NCBI RefSeq assembly: GCF_039544265.1
Contig: NZ_BAABLI010000007.1
Span: forward strand, 165,304-229,303
DNA length: 64,000 bases
Direction: 5' to 3'
Source: Corallincola platygyrae
Lineage (GTDB): Bacteria; Pseudomonadota; Gammaproteobacteria; Enterobacterales; Neiellaceae
Part shown: piece after piece, positions 42,798 through 51,892 of the stretch
Numbering within the stretch: position 1 is the first letter of the stretch
How the letters are laid out: every line of letters starts with the position of its first letter
Position numbers and translations under genes: made by a program
Notes under the pieces: generated by a model
What the model was told of the DNA's origin: nothing
What the model saw: only the letters and a program-made list of their open reading frames with translations
The model's database searches: none

Positions 42798-44100
42798 GCC
42801 TGGTCTTCGCCGGAAACAGCCATACAGATAGAAGAAAGTGCGCCACCATGGCGGTGATAATGGCATTGAGCGGTGCGATACTGAGTATCCCCTGTTCCGG
42901 CGACAACACGGAAACGGTGATAGCCAACGCCCAGGCGATCATGGCCGCCCAGTTAATCGACTTAAAATGATATTGGCTCGGCTCAGGATAATGTCTGCGA
43001 CAGCGTAGATAAAAATCGCCGATAATAATGCCGCCTATCGGTGGCAAAGAGACACTTAAAAACACCAGCCAATCGACAAAGTTGTTGTAAAGCCACTCAG
43101 CCAGCAAGGTGCCAACTACGCCCGCAGCGATCACCAAATGAACGCGCTTTAATCCGGTCAAATTGGCTAATCCCAGGCCTGCGGCATACAGCGCGTTATC
43201 ATTCGTGGTCCAGATATTCAGCACTAACAAAAAGATCCCTGCACCCAGCAATCCCTGTAAAGCCAATACCTCAGCGATATCTGAGAGCCCTGTTGAAATG
43301 GCGCCTATGGCACCAAACAGAAACATCAAACTGTTGCCAAAGGTGAAGCCGATAATGGTCGCTGTCACACCTATTTTGCGCGTTTTAGCATACCGAACGA
43401 AGTCCGGTGTCAGTGTGGCACCACTGATAAACGAGCCCACGGCCAATGCGATGCCAACAGCAAAGGTCAGCGTCTTTTCGGGCTCAATCGCCATCAACGC
43501 TTCCAAGCCACCCGGCGTATCCGCGATGGCTGTACCAACAGAGGTTAACCCTAACAGCAAAATGGCCGGCACGGCGATAACACTTAACCACTCAATCGCC
43601 TTAAACCCGACTACTACGGTGTAGGTCATCACCAAACCACCACCAATAATCAATGGCAGGTTCGGCACATCTACAAACTTATTTATCGGGTAAGCGAACA
43701 TGGCAACCCCCACACCGAACCAGCCGATCTGGGTAAAAGCCAACATAAACGAAGGCAACTTTGAACCCATCACGCCAAATGCATAACGGGACAACAGGTG
43801 GGTTGAGAGGTTGGTTTTAGCAGCGGCGTAACCCAGCAGCGCGCCATACACACCCAGGATCAAATTACCCAGCAGAATCACCACAATCAAATCAGGCCAT
43901 AACTGAAATCCCTGACCCAACTTGCCACCTGTCCACATAGAAGCAGCAAAGAAGGTAAAACCCAGCATCACTGCGGACATCGAAATCAGCCCGCGACGAG
44001 CCCCCTCAGGTACCGGCTGCAGGGAAAAATCCTCGTGACTTGCGGCGTAATCAGCCTCGTCGGATGCAATTGATGCTTGCTTTGGATCTGTCGCCATCAT
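42793..44100 (-). CDS. codB: cytosine permease
   Basis: A 435-residue NCS1-family transporter with about 12 membrane segments. It keeps the CodB-like SMSAVMLGFTFFAASMWTGGKLG start of the transport core and the GGLGLANLTGLKR region. It imports cytosine with sodium or protons. It lies 30 bp downstream of codA in one operon, which is strong support for the substrate. Confidence 0.9.
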   Translation of the reverse strand: MMATDPKQASIASDEADYAASHEDFSLQPVPEGARRGLISMSAVMLGFTFFAASMWTGGKLGQGFQLWPDLIVVILLGNLILGVYGALLGYAAAKTNLSTHLLSRYAFGVMGSKLPSFMLAFTQIGWFGVGVAMFAYPINKFVDVPNLPLIIGGGLVMTYTVVVGFKAIEWLSVIAVPAILLLGLTSVGTAIADTPGGLEALMAIEPEKTLTFAVGIALAVGSFISGATLTPDFVRYAKTRKIGVTATIIGFTFGNSLMFLFGAIGAISTGLSDIAEVLALQGLLGAGIFLLVLNIWTTNDNALYAAGLGLANLTGLKRVHLVIAAGVVGTLLAEWLYNNFVDWLVFLSVSLPPIGGIIIGDFYLRCRRHYPEPSQYHFKSINWAAMIAWALAITVSVLSPEQGILSIAPLNAIITAMVAHFLLSVWLFPAKTRQ

Positions 44101-44130
44101 TCCCTCGTTTATCAGCGGGTTTTCATACTA

Positions 44131-45417
44131 TTAAGACGAAAACAAACCATGACTGAAATCTACTTCATGAGCACCATTTGGTAGATTCAGGTGAGTCTGT
44201 GCAGGTGTCGTTTGTGCAATCACTTTGCCTCGACGCAGCACCGCCAGCCGCGCGGGACGCAATTGGATCGCTTCGATCGGGCTGCGGGCCTGCAGCAAAA
44301 CCATGTCGGCATAACATCCTGGCTTAAGACCATAACCGTCCAACTGTAATACGTTGGCACCTGCTTGCGTTACTGCGTCAAATGCCTGTGTCATCCCCTC
44401 AAGGCTGGTCATTTGAGCAACATGCAGACCCATATGGGCCACTTCCAACATGTCGTGACTGCCAAGGCTGTACCAGGGGTCCATCACGCAGTCATGGCCA
44501 AATGCCACATTAATACCAGCGTTAATCATCTCAGGTACGCGTGTCATGCCTCGCCGTTTTGGATAGGTGTCGTGCCGGCCTTGCAACGTGATATTGATTA
44601 GTGGATTAGCCACCGCGTGCACACCCGCTTCTCGGATCAAAGGCAGTAGCTTGCTGACGTAGTAGTTATCCATCGAGTGCATGGAAGTGAGGTGTGAGCC
44701 CGTTACCCTGCCCTGCAATCCCAGGCGCTGGGTTTCATACGCCAGGGTTTCAATATGACGAGAATGCGGATCATCGCTTTCATCACAATGCATATCTACC
44801 TGCAGGTTTCGCTCCGCGGCGATCTCACACAATAATCGGATAGACTCAGCACCGTCTGCCATTGTGCGTTCGAAATGGGGAATGCCACCGACCACATCGA
44901 CGCCCTTATCTAACGCGCGCTTCAGATTATCAACGGAGTTTTTATAACGAAGGTAGCCATCTTGAGGAAACGCCACTAACTGCAGATCAAGGTAAGGTTT
45001 TACCTCTTCTCGCACTTCCAGCAGAGCATCAACGGCCAGCAGGGAATCATCGCAGATATCGACATGGCTGCGAACGGCCAGCGTTCCCTTTGCTATCGAC
45101 CATTGGCACATGCGCAGCGCACGCTCTTTAATCGCATCAAAGGTCAGTTGCGGCTTAAGCTCACCCCACAATGCGATCCCTTCGAGCAAGGTACCACTTT
45201 GGTTCAGGCGCGGCTGACCAAGGCTGAGTGCCGAATCAAGATGAAAATGGCTATCTACAAACGGCGGACTTACCAGATAACCGTTTCCATCCACTTCTTC
45301 CTGCGCAGAATCATTAATGCCTGCAGCAATGGCCTGGATACGCTCATCTTTAATGGCAATATCGACGCCTTGCGTGCCATCTGGAAGGTTGGCATTGCGA
45401 ATGATCAAATCGTACAT
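44131..45417 (-). CDS. codA: cytosine deaminase
   Basis: A 428-residue amidohydrolase that converts cytosine to uracil and ammonia. Metal ligands are visible: HFHLDSALS (HxH), MHCDESDD and GHDCVMDPWYSLGSHDML, the last with the catalytic Asp and the CodA signature. First gene of the codA-codB operon, giving cytosine salvage as pyrimidine and nitrogen source. The operon order is the reverse of E. coli codBA. Confidence 0.93.
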   Translation of the reverse strand: MYDLIIRNANLPDGTQGVDIAIKDERIQAIAAGINDSAQEEVDGNGYLVSPPFVDSHFHLDSALSLGQPRLNQSGTLLEGIALWGELKPQLTFDAIKERALRMCQWSIAKGTLAVRSHVDICDDSLLAVDALLEVREEVKPYLDLQLVAFPQDGYLRYKNSVDNLKRALDKGVDVVGGIPHFERTMADGAESIRLLCEIAAERNLQVDMHCDESDDPHSRHIETLAYETQRLGLQGRVTGSHLTSMHSMDNYYVSKLLPLIREAGVHAVANPLINITLQGRHDTYPKRRGMTRVPEMINAGINVAFGHDCVMDPWYSLGSHDMLEVAHMGLHVAQMTSLEGMTQAFDAVTQAGANVLQLDGYGLKPGCYADMVLLQARSPIEAIQLRPARLAVLRRGKVIAQTTPAQTHLNLPNGAHEVDFSHGLFSS

Positions 45418-45640
45418 ATCGACGTCACTTATCCTTTTGAAGACGTCCTAGAACCGCTTCTATGCAACTGATTTCACGTTGATTTGGCTGAACTATGACG
45501 TGCAAATTGTCTTAAGCATAGTTGATCTTCAAGCCTTAACTTTACAAATTATTTGAAGTTATCTGCGCGCTTACACACATTTTTACTGTGGTTTTATTGT
45601 TATAACGAGCCATCGACAGCGAAATTAGGAAGGAAGTCTC

Positions 45641-46867
45641 GTGTACAGCAGTTTTAATCACCCACAGCCTGATGCCAATGGTTACTTTGGACAGTATGGT
45701 GGCAGCTTTATCCCACCCCAGTTACAAACCATTATGGATGAGATAACCAAAGCCTATCTCACCATCCGTCAGGAACCGGACTTCCTCAGCGAACTCGCTC
45801 GTCTCTACAAACACTTTGTTGGACGCCCCAGCCCGATTTTTCACGCACAGAATCTGTCGGAAAAATACGGCGCAGACATCTACCTGAAACGGGAAGACCT
45901 AAACCACACTGGCGCTCACAAAATCAATCACTGTTTGGGCGAAGCTCTTCTTGCCAAGAAGATGGGCAAAACTAAACTCATCGCCGAAACGGGTGCTGGC
46001 CAACATGGTGTTGCTTTGGCGACTGCGGCGGCACTGGTTGGATTGAAATGCGACATCTACATGGGCGAAGTCGATATCGCCAAAGAGTATCCAAATGTGG
46101 TTCGTATGCGGATTTTAGGAGCAACTGTGATCCCAGCCACCCACGGCCTGAAAACATTGAAGGAAGCCGTTGATGCCGCGTTTGAAGCCTACATGCAGGA
46201 TCCCGTAAACCAGTTCTATGCCATTGGCTCAGTGGTCGGCCCGCACCCCTTCCCGATGATGGTTAGAGACTTCCAGTCGGTGATCGGTAACGAGGCCCGC
46301 GAACAATTCCACGAAATGAATAACAAACATCCAGACCACCTGGTTGCCTGTGTTGGTGGTGGCTCAAATGCGATGGGGCTGTTTAGCGCTTTCCTGTCTG
46401 ACTCCGTGATGATGCATGGTGTCGAGCCTGCGGGTCGTGATTTGGAAAAACAAGGGGAGCACGCGGCTACCCTCACCTTAGGCGTTCCGGGAACCATGCA
46501 TGGCTTTAAGTCATATATGCTACAGGATGAAGCTGGCGAACCTGCACCCGTCCATTCTGTTGCCAGTGGTCTGGATTACCCTAGTGTGGGTCCACAGCAT
46601 GCCCACCTCAAAGACAGCGGCCGAGTAAACTATGCAGCTATCAATGATGATGAAGCGATTCATGCGTTCTTCGAGCTGTCACGTCTGGAAGGGATAATCC
46701 CAGCCATCGAGTCGTCTCACGCAGTGGCGTATGCCATCAAACTCGCCAAAGAGAAAGGACCCAGCGATATTCTGGTCAACCTATCTGGTCGAGGCGACAA
46801 AGATATCGACTTCGTCGTGAAACACTACGGTAAGCAATACGGAATTGAGACTATGGTAGAAGGCTGA
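45641..46867 (+). CDS. trpB: stand-alone tryptophan synthase beta chain-like enzyme
   Basis: A 408-residue PLP enzyme. The PLP lysine is in HTGAHKIN (Lys94), the catalytic glutamate in AETGAGQHG, the phosphate loop is CVGGGSNAMG, and LSGRGDKD closes the active site, so chemistry is intact (indole plus serine to tryptophan). No trpA or other trp gene is near. The protein differs from classical TrpB after the PLP lysine and ends with a different C-terminus, suggesting a paralogue. GTG start with AGGAAGGAAG ahead. Confidence 0.85.
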   Translation: MYSSFNHPQPDANGYFGQYGGSFIPPQLQTIMDEITKAYLTIRQEPDFLSELARLYKHFVGRPSPIFHAQNLSEKYGADIYLKREDLNHTGAHKINHCLGEALLAKKMGKTKLIAETGAGQHGVALATAAALVGLKCDIYMGEVDIAKEYPNVVRMRILGATVIPATHGLKTLKEAVDAAFEAYMQDPVNQFYAIGSVVGPHPFPMMVRDFQSVIGNEAREQFHEMNNKHPDHLVACVGGGSNAMGLFSAFLSDSVMMHGVEPAGRDLEKQGEHAATLTLGVPGTMHGFKSYMLQDEAGEPAPVHSVASGLDYPSVGPQHAHLKDSGRVNYAAINDDEAIHAFFELSRLEGIIPAIESSHAVAYAIKLAKEKGPSDILVNLSGRGDKDIDFVVKHYGKQYGIETMVEG

Positions 46868-46903
46868 TCCTAGCCGATTTCCACAGTAAAACCGATCGAG
46901 TCA

Positions 46904-46946
46904 CTGCGTCAGCAAAACCCAACTTTCGATTGCTGACGCAGTTTCT
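46904..46946 (+). terminator. terminator of trpB
   Basis: A 12-bp perfect stem (CTGCGTCAGCAA and complement) with a 14-nt loop and a short T run, 36 bp past the stop. Confidence 0.75.
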
Positions 46947-47028
46947 ATGTCGAGTCCTTTCTATCGCCTTTGTCTTATAACACTTTCCAATTAAGATAGC
47001 CGTCAGTTAACTCTGCAACCGAAGCCAA

Positions 47029-48006
47029 ATGCGCTCTCTATTGCCACCCAACCCAAACTACACGGCTGCCTGCGACTTTATCGATTCACCGGCCATCGAG
47101 CCATGGCATCCGGTATTGGCATACATCACCCAAAAGCATCAGCTTGGCGAGAGCCGATGGCAACGGATCTCCGAGGGTGGCAATGCACTTTTTCGCGGTC
47201 AAAATGCTTCAGGTAACGGCTTAATCCTAAAGCTTGTGCCCCCCAACTGGCGGTATCAGGGGGAGGCCGAGGCCGCCGCCCTGTCGCTACTGCAAAACCA
47301 GACATCACTGGCTATCCCCTCTCTCGCCGCCTCGGGAGAGCAGGATAATTGGTTTTACGTCGTAATGAACCAACTTCCAGGGGTCTCACTGGCTGATGTA
47401 TGGGGCGGTATGAACTCAGCGCACAAACTATATATTGTGCGCCAACTGGCAGACTTTATCGTTGAGTTGCACAGCTTAGATTTACCGGATGCGCATCCAC
47501 TGAAACCATCATGGCATCAGTATCATCAAAAACTGTTAGATGACTGCATCGCCCGCCATACCCGCAAACAATTGGCACCACAATTAGTCGACCAGATAAC
47601 TGACTATCTCGCCGCTTCACCGCCCTACTTCGATGATGATGCAACCTTCTTTATCCATATGGATCTGCACCCATGGAACCTGATGGTGGAAGAGAAAGGC
47701 AATGGTTACCAATTGAGTGGCGTGTTGGATTTTGGTGATGCCGTCATTGGTAACAGTCGATTGCTGGAACTGGCCACACCGTTGATATTTCTGTGCCAGG
47801 GAGACCCGGCATTAACCGCAACGCTACTTGAACACACTAAGGTCCTATCACGTCCGGCCGATGACACATTGCAACATGCATTGATGGCCACGTCCTTAAT
47901 CAGGCCTGCCTGTGATTTTAATTTTGTTCTGAGTCAGGTCCCTGTAACAGGGCCCAGGGACAATTGGCAACAAATAGCAAAACAACTGTTTCCAATCACA
48001 GATTGA
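47029..48006 (+). CDS. APH-family phosphotransferase
   Basis: A 325-residue protein of the aminoglycoside phosphotransferase/choline kinase fold. The nucleotide-binding lobe is weak; the catalytic loop HMDLHPWN and the metal-binding LDFGDA are clear (about residues 206-240). Members phosphorylate antibiotics, choline, homoserine, fructosamines or small alcohols; sequence gives no specific choice. Resistance should not be assumed. Confidence 0.82.
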   Translation: MRSLLPPNPNYTAACDFIDSPAIEPWHPVLAYITQKHQLGESRWQRISEGGNALFRGQNASGNGLILKLVPPNWRYQGEAEAAALSLLQNQTSLAIPSLAASGEQDNWFYVVMNQLPGVSLADVWGGMNSAHKLYIVRQLADFIVELHSLDLPDAHPLKPSWHQYHQKLLDDCIARHTRKQLAPQLVDQITDYLAASPPYFDDDATFFIHMDLHPWNLMVEEKGNGYQLSGVLDFGDAVIGNSRLLELATPLIFLCQGDPALTATLLEHTKVLSRPADDTLQHALMATSLIRPACDFNFVLSQVPVTGPRDNWQQIAKQLFPITD

Positions 48007-48531
48007 ATCAGTATTAGCCATTTATAAAACCACCCATACATATATCAAAAATATAAAGACTAATTTCCTATGAATATATGCACTATATTATTTAATTCTT
48101 ATTAACTCACTAGATGCATAAAAAGATAATAACGTTTAATACTCTTACGTGACCTCTAGTAACCAAATACAACTAAAACATTTTTAGTCCATTCTTTTCA
48201 TATAGATACAGACTATTAAACGAATAAAAACCAGATTCTACAACTGCGTATTAAGCGTTTAAATCGTGAGTTCTCTAAAACAGCAATCAAACATTAGGTA
48301 TTTCGAATTAATGGTCAAAAACCAAGCAAATGAATGCGTTTTCGTAAAAATCTAAATATTTTTCATATTTTTAAATTCAATAACTTAAACATTGTTCGTA
48401 AAGATATGTTTGCATAAAGTGCCCATCACAATTAAAGGGCATTCTTATCAAATTGTTATTTCTTTTATTCCTTTCTAGTTTGGATTTTGGTCATCAGACC
48501 AGAAATATAAAAACAGACTAGAGAGAGAACA
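48007..48531. other. AT-rich intergenic region upstream of the subtilase
   Basis: About 525 bp of markedly AT-rich DNA with no plausible ORF. It most likely carries the promoter and regulatory sites of the secreted protease. I see no RNA gene. The only clear site is the purine-rich AGAGAGAGAAC just before the protease start. Confidence 0.55.
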
Positions 48532-50298
48532 ATGAAACATTCCACATACAAAAGCGGACTGCTACTCGCTTTGCCATTGGCGTTGTCGGTTTCTTCCGCA
48601 GTAAATGCGGTCGAGCCAACCTCTGCAGCACTGTCACCGTCCTTTGAGCGCCCTCAGGACCTGTTCAAAGCCGGTCCTAAAAAGCGCTACATCATTAAGT
48701 TCAAGGAAGGGTTTACGCCTTCGATGGCGAGCACTGCTGACGCAGACGAAGCCAAACGTGTGATGAAGGATAAACTGCGCCGTTCTGGCTTTAGCGACAA
48801 TGCCCGGATTCTCCGACAGATGGCCACAGGAGGCTTTGTTGTCGAAGGTTCAATGAAAGCAGGTATCAGCCCGCTATCGATGCAGCAAAACCTGATGGCC
48901 AGTGGTGAAGTTGAATACATTGAAGAGGACCGCCTGCTGCAACACTTTGCGACCCCAAGCGACCCCAGTTATAGCCAGCAGTGGCACTACTTTGAATCGA
49001 CCGGAGGTATGAACCTTCCTGCAGCATGGGACCAAACCACGGGTACCGGTGTGGTCGTCGCAGTACTGGATACCGGTTACCGCCCCCACGTTGATCTAGT
49101 CAACAACCTGCTGCCAGGTTACGACATGATCTCCGACAGCTTCGTTGGTAATGACGGCAATGGGCGTGATTCCGACGCTCGTGATCCGGGGGATGCTGTT
49201 ACACGGGGTGAGTGTGGTGGAGGTCAGCCAACTCAGGACCAATCTTCAAGCTGGCATGGTACACATGTGGCAGGTACCGTGGCGGCGGAAACCAATAACG
49301 GTCGGGGTGTCGCTGGTGTGGCATATAACGCCAGCGTAGTGCCTGTGCGTGTATTGGGTAAATGTGGTGGTTACACCTCTGATATCGCTGACGGCATGAT
49401 ATGGGCAGCAGGGGGAAGCGTCTCAGGTGTTCCCAGCAATGCTAATCCTGCGCAAGTGTTGAATTTAAGCCTCGGTGGCGGTGGTGGCTGCGACAATACC
49501 ACCCAAGCCGCTATCAATACCGCTCGCAGCCTGGGAGCTACCGTGGTGGTTGCCGCCGGTAACTCCAACGCCAACGCATCTAACTACAGTCCGGCGAGTT
49601 GTAGTGGTGTGATTACCGTTGCCGCCACTAACCGCTCTGGCGGTCGCGCTTATTACTCCAACTATGGCAACGTCGTGGAGGTTGCCGCACCAGGGGGTGA
49701 CGTGCGCAGTGGTGCCAGTAACGGCGTACTGTCTACACTCAACAGTGGTTCAAACGGCCCAGCAAGCGACAACTACGCCTTTTACCAAGGCACCTCGATG
49801 GCTGCGCCCCACGTAGCTGGCCTAGCAGCCCTACTCTATGCCGCAGATCCGGCAATCACGCCAAATGAGGTCGCGACAGCTATTCAGCAAACTGCGCGCT
49901 CCTTCCCGGCATCCTGCTCTGGTTGTGGTGCTGGCATTGCTGATGCTGCGGCGGCGATCGACCTGGTGCTGGGCAATGGTGGTGGCGGTGACCCCGATCC
50001 GACTGGCGGGTTTACCGAAACTAACCTCTCTGATTCTCGTCGCGGCTGGCAGTACTTTACGGTAGAGGTCCCCGCGGGTGTTGATGCGTTGAATATCGCG
50101 ATCAGCGGCGGCTCCGGTGACGCTGACCTGTATGTGCGTTACGGTGCACAACCTTCCACCCGAAGCTATGACTACCGCCCTTACCTAAACGGCAATAACG
50201 AAACCGTTTCGGTCAGCGCGCCAACGTCTGGCGTCTGGCATATAGGTATTCGCGCTTATCGCGCATACAGTGGCGTGACATTGGATGTCAGTTACTAA
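48532..50298 (+). CDS. secreted subtilisin-like serine protease with PPC domain
   Basis: A 588-residue extracellular S8 protease. Order: signal peptide (cleavage near NAV, residue 27), I9-type propeptide (about 50-140, RYIIKFKEGF), catalytic domain with Asp180 (VLDTGYR), His242 (WHGTHVAG) and Ser422 (GTSMAAPH), and a C-terminal PPC domain (about 495-588, SGGSGDADLYVRYG). The architecture is that of alkaline serine proteases of marine gammaproteobacteria. The propeptide and PPC domain are normally removed during maturation. Likely scavenges protein. Single gene with terminator. Confidence 0.95.
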   Translation: MKHSTYKSGLLLALPLALSVSSAVNAVEPTSAALSPSFERPQDLFKAGPKKRYIIKFKEGFTPSMASTADADEAKRVMKDKLRRSGFSDNARILRQMATGGFVVEGSMKAGISPLSMQQNLMASGEVEYIEEDRLLQHFATPSDPSYSQQWHYFESTGGMNLPAAWDQTTGTGVVVAVLDTGYRPHVDLVNNLLPGYDMISDSFVGNDGNGRDSDARDPGDAVTRGECGGGQPTQDQSSSWHGTHVAGTVAAETNNGRGVAGVAYNASVVPVRVLGKCGGYTSDIADGMIWAAGGSVSGVPSNANPAQVLNLSLGGGGGCDNTTQAAINTARSLGATVVVAAGNSNANASNYSPASCSGVITVAATNRSGGRAYYSNYGNVVEVAAPGGDVRSGASNGVLSTLNSGSNGPASDNYAFYQGTSMAAPHVAGLAALLYAADPAITPNEVATAIQQTARSFPASCSGCGAGIADAAAAIDLVLGNGGGGDPDPTGGFTETNLSDSRRGWQYFTVEVPAGVDALNIAISGGSGDADLYVRYGAQPSTRSYDYRPYLNGNNETVSVSAPTSGVWHIGIRAYRAYSGVTLDVSY

Positions 50299-50341
50299 TC
50301 ACTGACTGCCTGATTCTATTCAAACAGTTTCTTCCTGACAC

Positions 50342-50372
50342 AAAAAGGCCGCTTATCGCGGCCTTTTCTTTT
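50342..50372. terminator. bidirectional terminator after the subtilase
   Basis: Stem AAAGGCCGC/GCGGCCTTT, 5-nt loop, T-rich tail; it lies between the protease and the convergent CNNM gene. Confidence 0.9.
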
Positions 50373-50395
50373 GAGTTAATTCGCCTTCCGGTCGG

Positions 50396-51463
50396 TTACT
50401 CCTCTTTCAGTACCTGTTGGTCACTGTCGATTTTCTGCTTGCGACGTAAACGGTCGCGGAATCGGGTTTTCGCCAATTGCTGCATATCTTCGGTCACATC
50501 AGTTTCATCCACGATCTCACGTCCCAGCAGGGTTTCAATCGCATCTTCGAGGGTGACGATACCGGCAGTCTGACCAAAGTGGTCTTCCACCAGGAACATA
50601 TGCTCTTTACGAGAAATAAACAGATCCAAAAGCTTGAGCACAGGGATCTGCTCAGAGACACGGTGAATAGGCTGAACCAGTTCAGAAATACCCGTATCGC
50701 CTTGTCCGGCGCGAGAGGCATCAGACAAGGCTCGGTGGGTCACCATGCCGATCACATCATCTAAAGAGTCACGGTAGACAGGCATACGGCTAAAGCGCTG
50801 AGTCATATCTTCAGCCAGCGCCTCATTGACTGTCATGCTCTCATCAAAGCCGTGCACCACAGTACGTGGTGTCAGGATCTGCTGGGTGGAGTTATCACGC
50901 AGGGTAAGAATGTTGTCCACCAACTGGTTTTCCTGTTGCGCCAACACACCACGTTTAAAGCCTAATGCCGTAAACGCTTTAATCTCTTCCCGGCTGATAC
51001 CACTGCCATCCTTTTTGCTAAACAGGCGGGTAATAAACGCCGACAGCCATACCAGGGGATACACCAGCTTTACTAACCAGCGGATCAAACGCGCCGAAGG
51101 GAATGCCAGCGCACGCCAATAGGTTGCACCAAGGGTTTTAGGAATAATCTCAGAAAGATAGAGGATCGCCAGGGTCAACAGCACTGCGATTAACGTTTCC
51201 CACTTGGCACCAAATACATGTGCGGCTTGGGCACCCACACCTGCGGCCCCCATGGTGTGAGCAAATGTATTCAGGATCAGGATCGACGAAATTGAATGGT
51301 CGATATTGTCCTTCACGTGTTTGAGCGCCTTGCCCTTGTTCGGCTCATTACGCAGCGCAGTTTCCATGTAGCTGGGCGTAATCGAGAGAAGAACAGCTTC
51401 GAGAATTGAACAGATAAACGAGATGCCAATGGCAATAAACAGGTATATCAGTAGTAGTGTCAT
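50396..51463 (-). CDS. CNNM/CorC-type membrane protein with CBS pair
   Basis: A 355-residue protein: a DUF21 membrane domain with about four segments (1-150, ILEAVLLSITPSY, YLSEIIPKTLGATYW) and a CBS-domain pair (about 200-330, ITPRTVV ... AGIVTLEDAIETLLGREIVDE). The CNNM family is linked to magnesium or sodium efflux. The usual C-terminal CorC_HlyC domain is missing; only a basic tail follows. The old label hemolysin is misleading. Confidence 0.88.
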   Translation of the reverse strand: MTLLLIYLFIAIGISFICSILEAVLLSITPSYMETALRNEPNKGKALKHVKDNIDHSISSILILNTFAHTMGAAGVGAQAAHVFGAKWETLIAVLLTLAILYLSEIIPKTLGATYWRALAFPSARLIRWLVKLVYPLVWLSAFITRLFSKKDGSGISREEIKAFTALGFKRGVLAQQENQLVDNILTLRDNSTQQILTPRTVVHGFDESMTVNEALAEDMTQRFSRMPVYRDSLDDVIGMVTHRALSDASRAGQGDTGISELVQPIHRVSEQIPVLKLLDLFISRKEHMFLVEDHFGQTAGIVTLEDAIETLLGREIVDETDVTEDMQQLAKTRFRDRLRRKQKIDSDQQVLKEE

Positions 51464-51577
51464 ACAGTGCGTTTAACGCTTCCTAGTCAACGACGGAACT
51501 CCGCCATATTAGCATTGACGTTGATATGGGCGCTAAGTTCTGTTTTCAATTTGCTGTTACAAGGTTTGTCACAAAAA

Positions 51578-51614
51578 TACCCTCATCTCAATCTTCTCCC
51601 AAGGGGAGAAGAGG
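51578..51614 (+). repeat. solo hairpin of the 157-bp repeat family
   Basis: The segment CCTCATCTCAATCTTCTCCC followed by AAGGGGAGAAGAGG matches the left half of the tandem repeats at 57243 and 57401. It is palindromic around CTTCTCCC/GGGAGAAG. It lies between acp and the CNNM gene, just past the end of the PDH-like operon. Confidence 0.8.
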
Positions 51615-51646
51615 TAAACTTGAATAGTGAGGACGATTGCCAGACT

Positions 51647-51892
51647 TCAACTGGCTTTAGCCACCAAATAGTCCAGCATCTGGTCCAGCTCCAGCACTTT
51701 GCGGTAATCCGCCTCGGGGATCTCCAACCCGGTGCGTTTATGTACCGCAGCAACCAGTCGCATAAAATCCATCGAATCCAGATCTAACGCATCACGCAGA
51801 TCTTCGTCATCCGGCACTTCATCGGCCTCGACATCAGGCGCAATGTTGATCAACTCTTCAATGATCATTTCTCTTAAAGCTACTCGTTCCAT
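51647..51892 (-). CDS. acyl carrier protein in a PDH-like operon
   Basis: An 81-residue acyl carrier protein. The phosphopantetheine serine is in LDLDSMDF (Ser40), and the acidic helix II after it is typical. The start lies 13 bp inside the E2 gene, so it is translated directly after E2. It is not the fatty-acid AcpP (no fab genes near, and the motif is DSM rather than DSL). A dedicated ACP in an oxo-acid dehydrogenase operon is unusual. Confidence 0.9.
   Translation of the reverse strand: MERVALREMIIEELINIAPDVEADEVPDDEDLRDALDLDSMDFMRLVAAVHKRTGLEIPEADYRKVLELDQMLDYLVAKAS

Noticed and set aside
47029..48006. Antibiotic-resistance gene
   Set aside because: Only the general APH fold is visible; this superfamily has many metabolic kinases, and there is no resistance context.
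50396..51463. Hemolysin
   Set aside because: The DUF21-CBS architecture is that of CNNM/CorC ion-transport-related proteins; the hemolysin label is historical.
51647..51892. Primary fatty-acid AcpP
   Set aside because: Not in a fab cluster, different serine motif, and coupled to an E2 gene.
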